NCBI GenBank assembly: GCA_949282215.1
Contig: CASDPF010000011.1
Location: 33,483 to 97,482 of the forward strand
Source of the DNA: an uncultured bacterium
Lineage (GTDB): Bacteria > Cyanobacteriota > Vampirovibrionia > Gastranaerophilales > Gastranaerophilaceae
DNA length: 64,000 nucleotides
Reading direction: 5' to 3'
The translations under genes and the position numbers were made by a program. Shown piece after piece: positions 9,106-17,048 of the stretch (within the stretch, counting starts at the first letter, position 1; the number at the start of each line of letters is the position of its first letter). The notes under the pieces were generated by a model. It made no database searches and was not told the origin of the DNA. It was given only the letters and a program-made list of their open reading frames with translations.

Positions 9106-10413
9106 GTGAAAAACAAAATTATCATGTTTTGGGCAATTGTACTTATTGTAGTAGCTTCAATAATTACAATTTTCGTAAAACCAACAAAACTCGGTCTTGA
9201 TTTGGTCGGGGGATCCCGTCTTGTAATCGAAGCCGAAACGACCAAAAATGTTCCTGTAATAACGCAGGAAGTCATGGACAGATTACAGTTTGCAATTGAA
9301 AACCGTGTAAACAAATTAGGTGTTGCAGAAACTGTCGTTCAACAAATCGGTGAAAAAAGATTATTAATCGAAATTCCTAACGTAACTGATTTAAAAGAAG
9401 CAAAAGCATTCTTAGGAGAAACTGCTCAATTAGAATTCAAAAAAGAAGCTATCGGACCTGATGGGGTACAAACTTGGGTGGAAACAGGGCTTACCGGTCA
9501 AGACCTTGCAAAATCCACTCTAACAACAGACTCTGCAGGTCATTGGGTTGTATCTTTAGAATTCAAATCTGAAGGCTCAAAAAAATTCGCAGATTTAACA
9601 AAAGAACTTGTTAATAAACCTATGGCAATCTTCTTTAACGGTGATCTCGTATCAGCCCCTAACGTAAATGAACCAATATATGGCGGAAAAGCTCAAATTT
9701 CAGGCGGAGACAGCGGTTTCGCTTATGAAGAAGCTGAAAGAATGGTAAACCTATTGAATGCAGGTGCATTACCTGTACCGGCTAAAATTGTTGAAGAAAA
9801 TACTGTAGGTCCTACTCTTGGTGCGGATAGTATTGCAAAATCAAAAGTTGCAGGTATCATAGGCCTAGGCCTTGTTATGTTGTTTATGGTAGCTTATTAC
9901 AGATTACCTGGACTTATCGCTGACATCGCATTAGTAATTTACAGTTTAATTCTTTTTGCTCTATTCAAAGCTATCCCTGTTACCTTAACTCTTGCAGGTA
10001 TTGCAGGTTTCATTTTAAGTATTGGTATGGCGGTTGATGCTAACATTCTTATATTTGAAAGAACTAAAGAAGAATTAAGAGCAGGAAGAAATTTATTCAC
10101 AGCCATAAATTCAGGCTTTGACAGAGCCTTCACTAGTATTTTCGATTCAAATATGACAACGATTATTACCTGCGTAATCCTTTATATGCTTGGTACAAGT
10201 ATTGTTAAAGGCTTCGCGCTCACTCTTGCTTTAGGTGTAATTATTTCAATGTTCAGTGCTATAACTATTACAAAAAACTTTATGCATTTAATCTTCGGTA
10301 CTGGAGAATTGAAATATCCGGCACTGTTCGGTTTGCGTAAAGATGAAATCGGAAAAGGGTTTGAAGCAACAGAAACTAAACGTGAAAATGCCCGTTTCGG
10401 AATTTTGGATTAG
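9106..10413 (+). CDS. secD: Protein translocase subunit SecD
   Basis: 435 residues, on the short side for SecD. One N-terminal transmembrane helix (IMFWAIVLIVVASIITIFV) is followed by GLDLVGGSRL, which is the D-x-x-GG element with Val where Arg is common. The periplasmic P1 domain then leads to the RND-type five-helix block beginning near AKSKVAGIIGLGLVMLFMVA and containing GMAVDANILIFERTKEE, the SecD D4 signature. SecDF uses the proton gradient to pull preproteins across the membrane. A secF remnant follows directly, as in the usual secDF pair. Confidence 0.95.
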   Translation: MKNKIIMFWAIVLIVVASIITIFVKPTKLGLDLVGGSRLVIEAETTKNVPVITQEVMDRLQFAIENRVNKLGVAETVVQQIGEKRLLIEIPNVTDLKEAKAFLGETAQLEFKKEAIGPDGVQTWVETGLTGQDLAKSTLTTDSAGHWVVSLEFKSEGSKKFADLTKELVNKPMAIFFNGDLVSAPNVNEPIYGGKAQISGGDSGFAYEEAERMVNLLNAGALPVPAKIVEENTVGPTLGADSIAKSKVAGIIGLGLVMLFMVAYYRLPGLIADIALVIYSLILFALFKAIPVTLTLAGIAGFILSIGMAVDANILIFERTKEELRAGRNLFTAINSGFDRAFTSIFDSNMTTIITCVILYMLGTSIVKGFALTLALGVIISMFSAITITKNFMHLIFGTGELKYPALFGLRKDEIGKGFEATETKRENARFGILD

Positions 10414-10464
10414 AAATTCGCGAAATACGTGTATGAACCAGTAAAATTAAGAGGTAAAACAAAA

Positions 10465-10872
10465 ATGAATGAGATAACATCAAGACACTTAATAAATATT
10501 GTAAAATACAGAATAGTATGGCTCTGTATTTCGGCAATTTTGCTGCTGCCCGGAGTCGTGGCTCTTGTATATTCTACGATACATAATGAAAATCATATTC
10601 CGCTCAAAGTCGGCATTGATTATACCGGCGGAACAATTCTCCAATACGGAGTTAATAAAAACGTAACTAATGCGGATATGAGTAAAACCCGTACAGATTT
10701 AGAAAAGATAGGAATTGAAAATCCATCAATTCAGATTCTCCATGCAAATGCAGAATCTTCAAAAAATTCTGATTTGAAAAGTATTATTTCAATAAAAACT
10801 AAATTTATCGGAGAAGATAAAGATACCGTGAACAAAATCACTATTACACAAATCCCGATCTTATTTCCGTAA
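10465..10872 (+). CDS. secF: SecF, N-terminal fragment (frame broken)
   Basis: ATG 10465 follows AAGAGG by 10 nt and is the likely start; an in-frame GTG at 10429 lacks an SD. The product has one transmembrane helix (ILLLPGVVALVYST) and GIDYTGGTILQ, the SecF D-x-TGG motif, then the periplasmic domain. After VNKITITQ the frame drifts to IPILFP and stops. One frame over, the sequence continues as PDLISVSSVGPTLGREL, the expected SecF path. Adding one base around 10848-10852 would restore a full SecF of about 326 codons. No slippery heptamer is seen. The cause may be a base-call error or a true mutation; loss of function would be costly but SecDF is not always essential. Confidence 0.8.
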   Translation: MNEITSRHLINIVKYRIVWLCISAILLLPGVVALVYSTIHNENHIPLKVGIDYTGGTILQYGVNKNVTNADMSKTRTDLEKIGIENPSIQILHANAESSKNSDLKSIISIKTKFIGEDKDTVNKITITQIPILFP

Positions 10873-10877
10873 GTTCA

Positions 10878-11444
10878 GTGGGGCCGACATTAGGCAGAGA
10901 ATTGTTTAAAAATTCACTCCTTGCGTTAAGTCTGGCATTTTTAGGAATTGTAGCATATCTTTCTTTCAGATTTAAGTTTGATTATGCACTTGCGGCAATT
11001 CTCGGGATTGCACACGATGTACTTTTTGTAGTCGGGATATTTTCTCTTCTCGGACTTTTATATAATGTTCAAATCGACGGATTATTCATTACAGCAATCT
11101 TAACGGTTGTCGGGTTCTCAGTACACGATACAATCGTTGTATTTGATAGAATTAGAGAAAACCTGCGTTACTATTCAAAGAAAATGTCTTTCGGCGAAAT
11201 CGTCAATGCGTCCGTTAACCAGACTCTTGCAAGAAGTATCAATACATCATTGACTACAATAATCACTCTTGCTGCGTTATATTTCTTCGGCGGGGTAACG
11301 ACCAAAGACTTTGTACTTGCTATGTTAATCGGTATTGCAATCGGAACATATTCAAGTATTTTCTTCTGCTCAGTCCTAGTTGACATTTGGGAAGATAAGA
11401 AAAACAACAAAACTCCAGATAACAAAGCTGCAGCTGTTGTATAA
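10878..11444 (+). CDS. secF: SecF, C-terminal fragment (frame broken)
   Basis: 188 residues from GTG 10878, but the homologous frame already begins at about 10852 (PDLISVSSVGPTLG). It contains the remaining transmembrane helices with the SecF signatures SFRFKFDYALAAILGIAHDV and TVVGFSVHDTIVVFDRIREN, then SINTSLTTIITLAALYFFGG. Nothing in this part is missing compared with SecF, so the two fragments together make one gene disrupted by a single-base frameshift. No SD precedes the GTG, so independent translation is unlikely. Confidence 0.8.
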   Translation: MGPTLGRELFKNSLLALSLAFLGIVAYLSFRFKFDYALAAILGIAHDVLFVVGIFSLLGLLYNVQIDGLFITAILTVVGFSVHDTIVVFDRIRENLRYYSKKMSFGEIVNASVNQTLARSINTSLTTIITLAALYFFGGVTTKDFVLAMLIGIAIGTYSSIFFCSVLVDIWEDKKNNKTPDNKAAAVV

Positions 11445-11470
11445 AACCAAAATTAAAAATCAAATAAATA

Positions 11471-11503
11471 AAAAAGCATAAGTTATAAAACTTGTGCTTT
11501 TTT
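11471..11503. terminator. Intrinsic terminator after secF
   Basis: AAGCATAAGTT / AACTTGTGCTT stem (one G-U pair) with A-rich 5' and T-rich 3' flanks. It can serve secDF on the plus strand and the convergent XRE gene on the minus strand. Confidence 0.75.
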
Positions 11504-11711
11504 ATTTTCTTTCGGGAATGAACTCTAAAATATCATTAATACTACAATTAAAATAAACACATAGCTTATTTATAATATCCAAACCAACATTTGTGCGTTT
11601 ACCTCGAACAATATCAGACAAAATTGATTGACTTATCCCTGTTGCCTTATGAATGTCTGTTGCAGTGGTATCATTATCCCATATAAGTTCTCTGAGCTTT
11701 ATTTTTATCAT
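11502..11711 (-). CDS. Small XRE-family HTH regulator
   Basis: 69 residues: a single Cro/C1-type helix-turn-helix (TATDIHKATGISQSILSDIVRGKRTNVGLDIINKLCVYFNC) with almost nothing else. It is divergently transcribed from a pilin gene 130 bp away, across a very AT-rich gap with palindromic stretches. That suggests it controls itself and that pilin. Two other XRE genes in this window (29.6 and 43.6 kb) show the same divergent layout next to genes for exported proteins. Ligand unknown. Confidence 0.85.
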   Translation of the reverse strand: MIKIKLRELIWDNDTTATDIHKATGISQSILSDIVRGKRTNVGLDIINKLCVYFNCSINDILEFIPERK

Positions 11712-11741
11712 TATAACATTATATTCTTTATTTTCGTTATA

Positions 11742-11770
11742 TTGACAAATTTTACAAAATATTATATATT
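11742..11770 (+). promoter_or_regulatory. Sigma-70-type promoter for the 11.8 kb pilin
   Basis: TTGACA (11742-11747), 17-bp spacer, TATATT (11765-11770). Downstream lies a run of A/T palindromes (TATAAATTTTTATA) before the ATG at 11841, a possible operator for the divergent XRE protein. Confidence 0.55.
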
Positions 11771-11840
11771 TATAGTATATATTATAAATTTTTATAATAA
11801 TTTATAAATTTATTGTCAAAAAAAGATACGAAAGGAATAT

Positions 11841-12524
11841 ATGATAAGAAAAGGATTTACACTTGCTGAAACCTTAATTACACTTGGAATTATTGGGATC
11901 ATAGCAGCCCTGACGTTACCAACTATTATGAGCAAATATCGAGAACAGGTAACTATGAGTAAACTGAAAAAATTCTATTCGACAATGCAACAGGCTCATT
12001 TGCGATCTATAGCTGACAATGGAGAGGTTGACTCTTGGGATTGGGTAGCAGAAGGAGGAGAATCAAACAACGAAATATTATTATATTGGTTCAATAAATA
12101 TTGGGCTCCCTATCTAAACAATATTAGAATTATAGATAGAAAAGTATTAAAAGATAATGATCTCATAGACGGCGGAATAACATTCATTCTGGGAGATGGC
12201 AGCGTAGCTAATATGGGTGGATTTTCAGGGAATTATTTACATATTCATTTTTATACAAATTATAAAACATTTATAGAGGGAAATTCCAAAGCTGGCATAG
12301 ACGATTTTTTATTCGGCTTTGCTGCAAATAAATCAAATATAAATAAATGTTTAACGAGATTTGACGCTTATGCATGCGACAGAAATGATGAAGAATTCCT
12401 AAAAAATGATTCTTGGGGAGGCTGTTACGTGAAAGGAACAAAAAACGGAGGAAACCCCTACTGCTCAAGACTTTTACAAATGCATAATTGGCAGGTACCG
12501 AAGGATTATCCTTACAAGTTTTAA
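11841..12524 (+). CDS. Type IV pilin-like protein, XRE-linked class, Gly at -1
   Basis: 227 residues. The N-terminus MIRKG/FTLAETLITLGIIG is a prepilin signal with the usual Gly before the cut. The C-terminus ends MHNWQVPKDYPYKF, the same W-x4-DYP motif seen in the leader-class pilins, with several cysteines in the last 60 residues (CLTRFDAYAC, GGCYVKG, PYCSRL). RBS AAAGGA sits 5 bp before the ATG. It does not carry the G11 leader and instead faces an XRE regulator. Its 3' end overlaps the convergent pdxA-like gene by 4 bp. Confidence 0.88.
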   Translation: MIRKGFTLAETLITLGIIGIIAALTLPTIMSKYREQVTMSKLKKFYSTMQQAHLRSIADNGEVDSWDWVAEGGESNNEILLYWFNKYWAPYLNNIRIIDRKVLKDNDLIDGGITFILGDGSVANMGGFSGNYLHIHFYTNYKTFIEGNSKAGIDDFLFGFAANKSNINKCLTRFDAYACDRNDEEFLKNDSWGGCYVKGTKNGGNPYCSRLLQMHNWQVPKDYPYKF

Positions 12525-13459
12525 TCTAAAACCGCTTTAATTGCAGAAATCATGCCAGCCTCTGAAGCGATATTTTTACCGGCGATATCAAAAGCAGTCC
12601 CATGTCCTGGAGAGGTTCTTATAATATCGAGTCCGATAGTCATATTAACAGTCTCATCCCCTGCAACAGTTTTTATCGGAATTAATCCTTGATCGTGGTA
12701 GTTTGCAATATAACAATCAAAAGGACATTTTTTATTTTGATAAAAAGCCTTTCCTGCATTCACAAACAAAGTATCAGCAGGGAGCGGATTGGTTATACTA
12801 ACACCCAATTTACGCAAAACATCTACTGCAGGATTTAAAATTTCAATTTCTTCCTGACCTAAAATTCCATCCTCCCCAGAATGCGGATTGAAACCGCAAA
12901 GAGCAAAACTTGGCTTTTCTATACCAAAATGTTTATTGAAAAACTCTTTTAAATTTAAAACCTTATTGATTACAAAATCTTTTGTAAGGGTAACATCTTT
13001 TAGAGCACAATGTCTTGTGAGGAGCAAAACCCTAAAATCTCTTGCAATAAAAAGCATTTCTGCAAGCTGTCCGTTATGAGATAAAAACTTTTGCAAAACT
13101 TCTGTCTGCCCATTATAAATATGACCTGCAAGATGAAGTGCACTTTTAGCAACAGGAGCTGTCACAATAGCTTTAGGTCTTATTTCACACACGGTTTTCA
13201 AAGACTGGAACGAAAACTCCCCCGCTTCAGCTGTAACTCTCCCAGCTTCTATGTTAGCAAAGTATGGAATTTCGATTATTTCATAATCCTTATCAAGCTT
13301 TCCATAAAAATCCAAAACACGCTTATTTGAAATAATAACAACTCTATCCTCAGGTAAATCAAGTTTTTTTAATGCTTTCACCGTAATTTCAGGACCAATA
13401 CCGTTCGGGTCACCTGTAGTTATTGCAATTTTATTTTTATAATTATTCATGACTTTCAA
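12521..13459 (-). CDS. pdxA: PdxA-family 4-phosphate dehydrogenase (PdxA or PdxA2)
   Basis: 312 residues with the PdxA signatures GDPNGIGPEI (N-terminus), VTAPVAKSALH, GFNPHSGEDG and YHDQGLIPIK; the three histidines bind the metal. The true start may be MNNYKN, three codons in. PdxA oxidises 4-phosphohydroxy-L-threonine in vitamin B6 synthesis. The PdxA2 subfamily oxidises D-erythronate or threonate 4-phosphates. The upstream gene, overlapping by 17 bp, is a four-carbon acid-sugar kinase, the known partner of PdxA2, so the catabolic role is favoured. No pdxJ is seen here to support the B6 role. Confidence 0.85.
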   Translation of the reverse strand: MKVMNNYKNKIAITTGDPNGIGPEITVKALKKLDLPEDRVVIISNKRVLDFYGKLDKDYEIIEIPYFANIEAGRVTAEAGEFSFQSLKTVCEIRPKAIVTAPVAKSALHLAGHIYNGQTEVLQKFLSHNGQLAEMLFIARDFRVLLLTRHCALKDVTLTKDFVINKVLNLKEFFNKHFGIEKPSFALCGFNPHSGEDGILGQEEIEILNPAVDVLRKLGVSITNPLPADTLFVNAGKAFYQNKKCPFDCYIANYHDQGLIPIKTVAGDETVNMTIGLDIIRTSPGHGTAFDIAGKNIASEAGMISAIKAVLD

Positions 13460-14750
13460 AATATTTTAAAATATCAATGAGAGTATTCACACCCCCAAGA
13501 TTACCTGATTTTGTAACAATCCACCTTGCATCATGATCAAGACTTAATGCAATAGCAGGTGCAACCTCATCAATTAATTGCAACTGATTAGCACCGATAG
13601 CCTCGCAACATTTATAGGAAGTTTCACCTCCAAGTGTAATTAGAATTACATCTTTCTTGGCTACAACCTGTCTTGTTAATTCAGCAAGATAGTCAGTAAT
13701 GACATTAGCAAGTCCTGACTTTGTCAATTCAGCATTCAAAGAATCCTCTGAGAAGCCATCAAAATCTCTTATCAAATCAGAAGTGTGAACTACAACAATA
13801 TTATTTGTACCTAAATTGTTTACAATACGCTCTACAAGCTCATCAGAAACACCATTTAATACAGTTTTCATATCCAAATGAATAACTAAAACATTTTCAA
13901 AATCATCAGACTCTTCAAGTTTTTTAATTTGGTTAGAGGTAATTTGTGTAGCACTACCCGAAATAACAAGCTTTGGTAATTCTGGGAATGTTTTTGAAAA
14001 ATGTTGAGGTTTCAAATCTGGCAACCACAAATCACTTAATACCTGAGCAGTAGCAGCAGTTCCGACAGGAAGAATATTAAAATCAGTTTTTCCTATAGCA
14101 AGAACTATCTGTTCAATATCCACTGTCGACACAGCATCTACAACTATAATTTTCTTGCCTGCGGAAATTAATTCCTTTAACAGTCTTAAAATAGGACCGG
14201 CACCTTTCATAACAGTTTTTAATTCAATAGAGGCAACTAAATCTTTATTTTCATCACTTAATTGAGATTTTAATAATGTCGGCAAATGCGACTCAAAAAT
14301 TGGAGAATACGGATCTCTTGCCATTTCTGTTCTTTCAATAGGCACACCTCGCAAAAGATGATAACCGCCAACCGTTACTCGCCCTTCAGCAGGAAAAGCT
14401 GGAATTATTATCGCAGCATCAAGCTCTAAAGCTTCAAGCATCGCTAAAACTTCAACAGCAATGTTTCCCCTTACTGTTGAATCTATTTTTTTGTAGTAGT
14501 AATCAGGATTAATATTTTCTTTTAAAAAACGAACTGCCGACTTTGTTTTTTCATAAGCGGCTTCAGGTTCGATATTTCTTGACTCAGTTGAAATAGCCCA
14601 TGTTTGAGTCGATTTCAAGTTAACAGGTACAACTTCTTCATCCAGTAAAATTTGAGTGTTTGCACCCTTTAATTGAAATTGCAATGCAGTATCGTTAGCT
14701 CCGGTTAAGTCATCAGCAACAATACCAACTACATTAGAATTAATCATCAT
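13443..14750 (-). CDS. Four-carbon acid sugar kinase family protein (DUF1537)
   Basis: 435 residues. The N-terminus GIVADDLTGANDTALQF is the acid-sugar-binding DDxTGA motif of the OtnK/DtnK/YgbK family. A middle segment YYKKIDSTVRGNIAVE is also family-typical, and the C-terminal nucleotide-binding region contains LITLGGETSYKCCEAIG. Members phosphorylate D-threonate, D-erythronate or related acids. Product oxidation by the overlapping PdxA-like enzyme would give dihydroxyacetone phosphate plus CO2 in the published pathway. The exact sugar acid cannot be told from sequence alone. It overlaps ssb by 4 bp. Confidence 0.87.
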   Translation of the reverse strand: MMINSNVVGIVADDLTGANDTALQFQLKGANTQILLDEEVVPVNLKSTQTWAISTESRNIEPEAAYEKTKSAVRFLKENINPDYYYKKIDSTVRGNIAVEVLAMLEALELDAAIIIPAFPAEGRVTVGGYHLLRGVPIERTEMARDPYSPIFESHLPTLLKSQLSDENKDLVASIELKTVMKGAGPILRLLKELISAGKKIIVVDAVSTVDIEQIVLAIGKTDFNILPVGTAATAQVLSDLWLPDLKPQHFSKTFPELPKLVISGSATQITSNQIKKLEESDDFENVLVIHLDMKTVLNGVSDELVERIVNNLGTNNIVVVHTSDLIRDFDGFSEDSLNAELTKSGLANVITDYLAELTRQVVAKKDVILITLGGETSYKCCEAIGANQLQLIDEVAPAIALSLDHDARWIVTKSGNLGGVNTLIDILKYFESHE

Positions 14751-15082
14751 AATACTTCAGAATCTCTCTTTGAACCTAATAGTCTTATGCCGGTAGCAAC
14801 TACAAGGAAATTTTCTCTTTCATTACCGGTAGCTTTATCTACCCATTTGCTTTGAGCAATACGCCCCTCTACAGCTAATTGAGTACCTTTTTTTACATAC
14901 TCACCTGCAAATTCAGCCTGTTTATCCCATACATCAACATTAAACCAATCAGTTGTTTCAGACTTAGTCTTTGCATCCCAACGGTTCACTGCAACAGAAA
15001 AATTCGCCTTTACTTTACCTGATTCAAAATATTTTATTTCAGCATCTCTGCCTACTCGTCCTACTACTACTACTGAATTCAT
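14747..15082 (-). CDS. ssb: Single-stranded DNA-binding protein (short, cyanobacterial type)
   Basis: 111 residues forming a single OB fold: VVVVGRVGRDAEIKYFESGKVKANFSVAVNR, then DWFNVDVWDKQAEFAGEYVKKGTQLAVEGR. The end LLGSKRDSEVL matches the short SSB of cyanobacteria and supports the taxonomic placement. It lacks the acidic disordered tail with the DDDIPF-like tip that recruits partners in most bacterial SSBs. A second, full-length SSB elsewhere is therefore possible. The stop overlaps the sugar-kinase start by 4 bp, an odd operon partner. RBS AAAGAGG is 6 bp upstream of ATG. Confidence 0.9.
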   Translation of the reverse strand: MNSVVVVGRVGRDAEIKYFESGKVKANFSVAVNRWDAKTKSETTDWFNVDVWDKQAEFAGEYVKKGTQLAVEGRIAQSKWVDKATGNERENFLVVATGIRLLGSKRDSEVL

Positions 15083-15241
15083 TAGTACCTCTTTCTATAA
15101 TATTATATGCTCCGACTATTAAAGCATGATTACATTTTACAATAAAAAAAGAACTTCGGTGTTTTAAAAACAATTCGTTAAAGAAATGTTAAAAAATCTC
15201 CTGAAAAACCATCTTACTTAAACCTAAAAATTTAAAATAAA

Positions 15242-15523
15242 CTAATGTCTAATAAGCTTTTTTATAAGAAAGCCTAATGCAACGGCACAAGCACTGCCGA
15301 CTATCCAAAATACTGATTTTGGAGTTTTTTTAGTTTCTTCAAATGCAACTTTTTTTTGCAGAGTACAAACATCTCGATTAAGTTGTTTAAACTGCTGAGA
15401 AGCTTCTGCATCTGAATACAAAACAACTTTTTGAAAATTATCGGGCGGATTTAAGACACCAATATTAAGTTGCGAAACTTTGGTATTTGGAATTAATGAA
15501 TTATTTTGTACACTACTTACCAT
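15242..15523 (-). CDS. Small tail-anchored protein, unknown function
   Basis: 93 residues. A polar N-terminal half is followed by a short predicted coiled coil (ASQQFKQLNRDVCTLQKKVAFEET). A single C-terminal hydrophobic helix (VFWIVGSACAVALGFLI) then ends in KKLIRH, which makes it a tail-anchored membrane protein with the N-terminus in the cytoplasm. I recognise no family. It stands alone between ssb and the divergent perR, with a gap of 159 bp on the ssb side that shows no further features. Confidence 0.6.
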   Translation of the reverse strand: MVSSVQNNSLIPNTKVSQLNIGVLNPPDNFQKVVLYSDAEASQQFKQLNRDVCTLQKKVAFEETKKTPKSVFWIVGSACAVALGFLIKKLIRH

Positions 15524-15602
15524 ATCTTTAATAAATAAACTGATAGAAAAAAATTGCCTTATTTAAAACTTAATATTACTTCATTTTAACATTTGAAAAC
15601 TA

Positions 15603-15645
15603 TTGACAATTAAAGGCAAATCAGATAAAATGAGAATAGTTATCA
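15603..15645 (+). promoter_or_regulatory. perR promoter with Fur/Per box
   Basis: TTGACA (15603-15608), 17-bp spacer, TAAAAT (15626-15631), immediately followed by TGAGAATAGTTATCA (15631-15645), which matches the 7-1-7 Fur-family inverted repeat TGATAAT-n-ATTATCA at 12 of 14 positions. It sits at the transcription start, as expected for autorepression by the regulator encoded just downstream. Confidence 0.7.
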
Positions 15646-15659
15646 ACTTTAGGTAAAAT

Positions 15660-16034
15660 ATGAATTACTCAAGACAAAGAGAAATTATCTTAAATACATT
15701 AAAACAAAATGTTGTCCACCCGACAGCAGAATATCTTTATGACGTATTAAAAAAAGAAAATCCATCAATTAGTCTTGCTACGTTATATAGAAACCTAAAC
15801 CAACTTGCGGAAAACGGCATAATAAAAAAGATTGATGGATTAGAATCATCCTCACATTATGACCACAATACGCATGAACATTATCATTTTATTTGTGATA
15901 AATGTAAAAAAGTATTCGACATTAGTGCTGATGTCGCACCAGATTTAGTAAAAAAAGCACAAGATGAAACAGGTTTTACAATAATGGGTTCAGATATAGT
16001 ATTCCATGGAATTTGTAAAGACTGCAATGAGTAA
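15660..16034 (+). CDS. perR: Fur-family regulator, PerR type
   Basis: 124 residues, a little short for the family. The winged helix reads HPTAEYLYDVLKKENPSISLATLYRNLNQLAENGII. The metal-sensing region is YDHNTHEHYHFIC, followed by two CxxC pairs (CDKC and CKDC) that make the structural zinc site. PerR rather than Fur is suggested by the genes that follow on the same strand: rubredoxin, rubrerythrin and, after a terminator, a flavodiiron protein, the peroxide and oxygen defence set of anaerobes. A Fur/Per-type box overlaps its promoter. Metal-catalysed oxidation as the sensing mode is inferred. Confidence 0.88.
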   Translation: MNYSRQREIILNTLKQNVVHPTAEYLYDVLKKENPSISLATLYRNLNQLAENGIIKKIDGLESSSHYDHNTHEHYHFICDKCKKVFDISADVAPDLVKKAQDETGFTIMGSDIVFHGICKDCNE

Positions 16035-16046
16035 AGGAGAAAAATT

Positions 16047-16190
16047 ATGGAAAAATTTCAATGCACAGTATGCGGTTACATCTATGATCCGGCAGAAAAT
16101 GACAACGTAAGCTTTGATAACTTACCTGAAGACTATACTTGTCCGCTATGTCATGTTGGCAAAGATATGTTTGAAAAATACGAAGGTTAA
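16047..16190 (+). CDS. Rubredoxin
   Basis: 47 residues, too short for many gene finders but unmistakable: [14 protein letters not shown] near the start and [11 protein letters not shown] near the end supply the two CxxC pairs of the Fe(SCys)4 site. The Tyr and Pro positions around them are standard (EDYTCPLC). RBS AAAGGAGA lies 5 bp before the ATG. It is located 12 bp after perR and 22 bp before rubrerythrin, so it is probably the electron donor for the rubrerythrin and flavodiiron protein in this cluster. Confidence 0.93.
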   Translation: MEKFQCTVCGYIYDPAENDNVSFDNLPEDYTCPLCHVGKDMFEKYEG

Positions 16191-16212
16191 ATTAAAATAT
16201 AAGGAGAACTTT

Positions 16213-16755
16213 ATGGAATTAAAAGGCTCGAAGACTGAAAAGAATTTGCTTGAAGCTTTCGCAGGAGAATCACAAGCAAGAAATAAATATACCTACTATG
16301 CATCTCAAGCTAAAAAAGAAGGGTTTGTTCAAATAAGTAAAATATTTGAAGAAACTGCTAATAATGAAAAAGAACATGCAAAAATTTGGTTCAAATATCT
16401 GCATGAAGGGAATAAAATTCCTGAAACATTAAAAAACCTTGAAGACGCTGCAAACGGAGAAAATTACGAGTGGACAGATATGTATGCCCGCTTTGCAAAA
16501 GAAGCAAAAGAAGAAGGATTCGATACACTTGCAATACTCTTCGAAATGGTAGGTAAAATTGAAAAAGAACATGAAGAAAGATACAAAAAACTCCTTGAGA
16601 ATATAAAAAATAATACCGTATTTGAGAAATCAAATCCGGTAACTTGGGAATGTGCAAACTGCGGACACACATACGAAGGGGAATCTGCCCTTGAATTATG
16701 CCCAGTATGTAAACATCCTAAAGCTTACTTTTTCATGAAAGCTAAAAACTATTAA
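16213..16755 (+). CDS. Rubrerythrin (paralogue 1)
   Basis: 180 residues from ATG 16213, chosen because AAGGAGA lies 6 bp upstream; a longer upstream frame overlaps rubredoxin and is not credible. The N-terminal four-helix bundle has the di-iron ligands in [21 protein letters not shown] and [10 protein letters not shown]. The C-terminal rubredoxin-like domain has CANCG and CPVC. It reduces hydrogen peroxide to water with electrons from rubredoxin. A second copy lies at 31.1 kb. It ends the perR transcript at a strong terminator. Confidence 0.95.
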   Translation: MELKGSKTEKNLLEAFAGESQARNKYTYYASQAKKEGFVQISKIFEETANNEKEHAKIWFKYLHEGNKIPETLKNLEDAANGENYEWTDMYARFAKEAKEEGFDTLAILFEMVGKIEKEHEERYKKLLENIKNNTVFEKSNPVTWECANCGHTYEGESALELCPVCKHPKAYFFMKAKNY

Positions 16756-16763
16756 AAAAATAA

Positions 16764-16800
16764 AAAAACGGCTTTCATTGACTTGAAAAGCCGTTTTTTT
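16764..16800 (+). terminator. Intrinsic terminator after rubrerythrin
   Basis: AAAAACGGCTTTC and GAAAAGCCGTTTTTTT form a stem with a 7-nt loop and a T7 run. It separates the perR-rubredoxin-rubrerythrin unit from the rubredoxin-like/flavodiiron unit. Confidence 0.85.
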
Positions 16801-16835
16801 ATGATAAAATTAAATCGCGAAAATTTGAGGGGGAT

Positions 16836-17048
16836 ATGACAAAAAATAACAATAAAAATAGATTTTATCCAACTGACAATCCGGATATTAAACCTGATGA
16901 AAACGGAGATTTTTATTGGAAATGTTTTGTATGCGGGGCAATATTAAAAGACAGTAAAAGACCTACCTATTGTCCTTTATGCTCAAAGCAAGAAACATTC
17001 TTTTTTAAGATTGACCCTGACGCCGAAAATATAAGGAGAAATTTATGA
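16836..17048 (+). CDS. Rubredoxin-like zinc/iron protein
   Basis: 70 residues with one rubredoxin-like Cys4 site, CFVCG then CPLC, spaced as in the C-terminal domain of rubrerythrins, and a hydrophilic N-terminal tail. RBS GAGGGGG lies 6 bp before the ATG. Its last codons overlap the start of the flavodiiron gene by 4 bp (ATGA), so the two are translated together. It may act as a small electron carrier for the flavodiiron protein. It is not a canonical rubredoxin because the YxxDP stretch is absent. Confidence 0.8.
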   Translation: MTKNNNKNRFYPTDNPDIKPDENGDFYWKCFVCGAILKDSKRPTYCPLCSKQETFFFKIDPDAENIRRNL

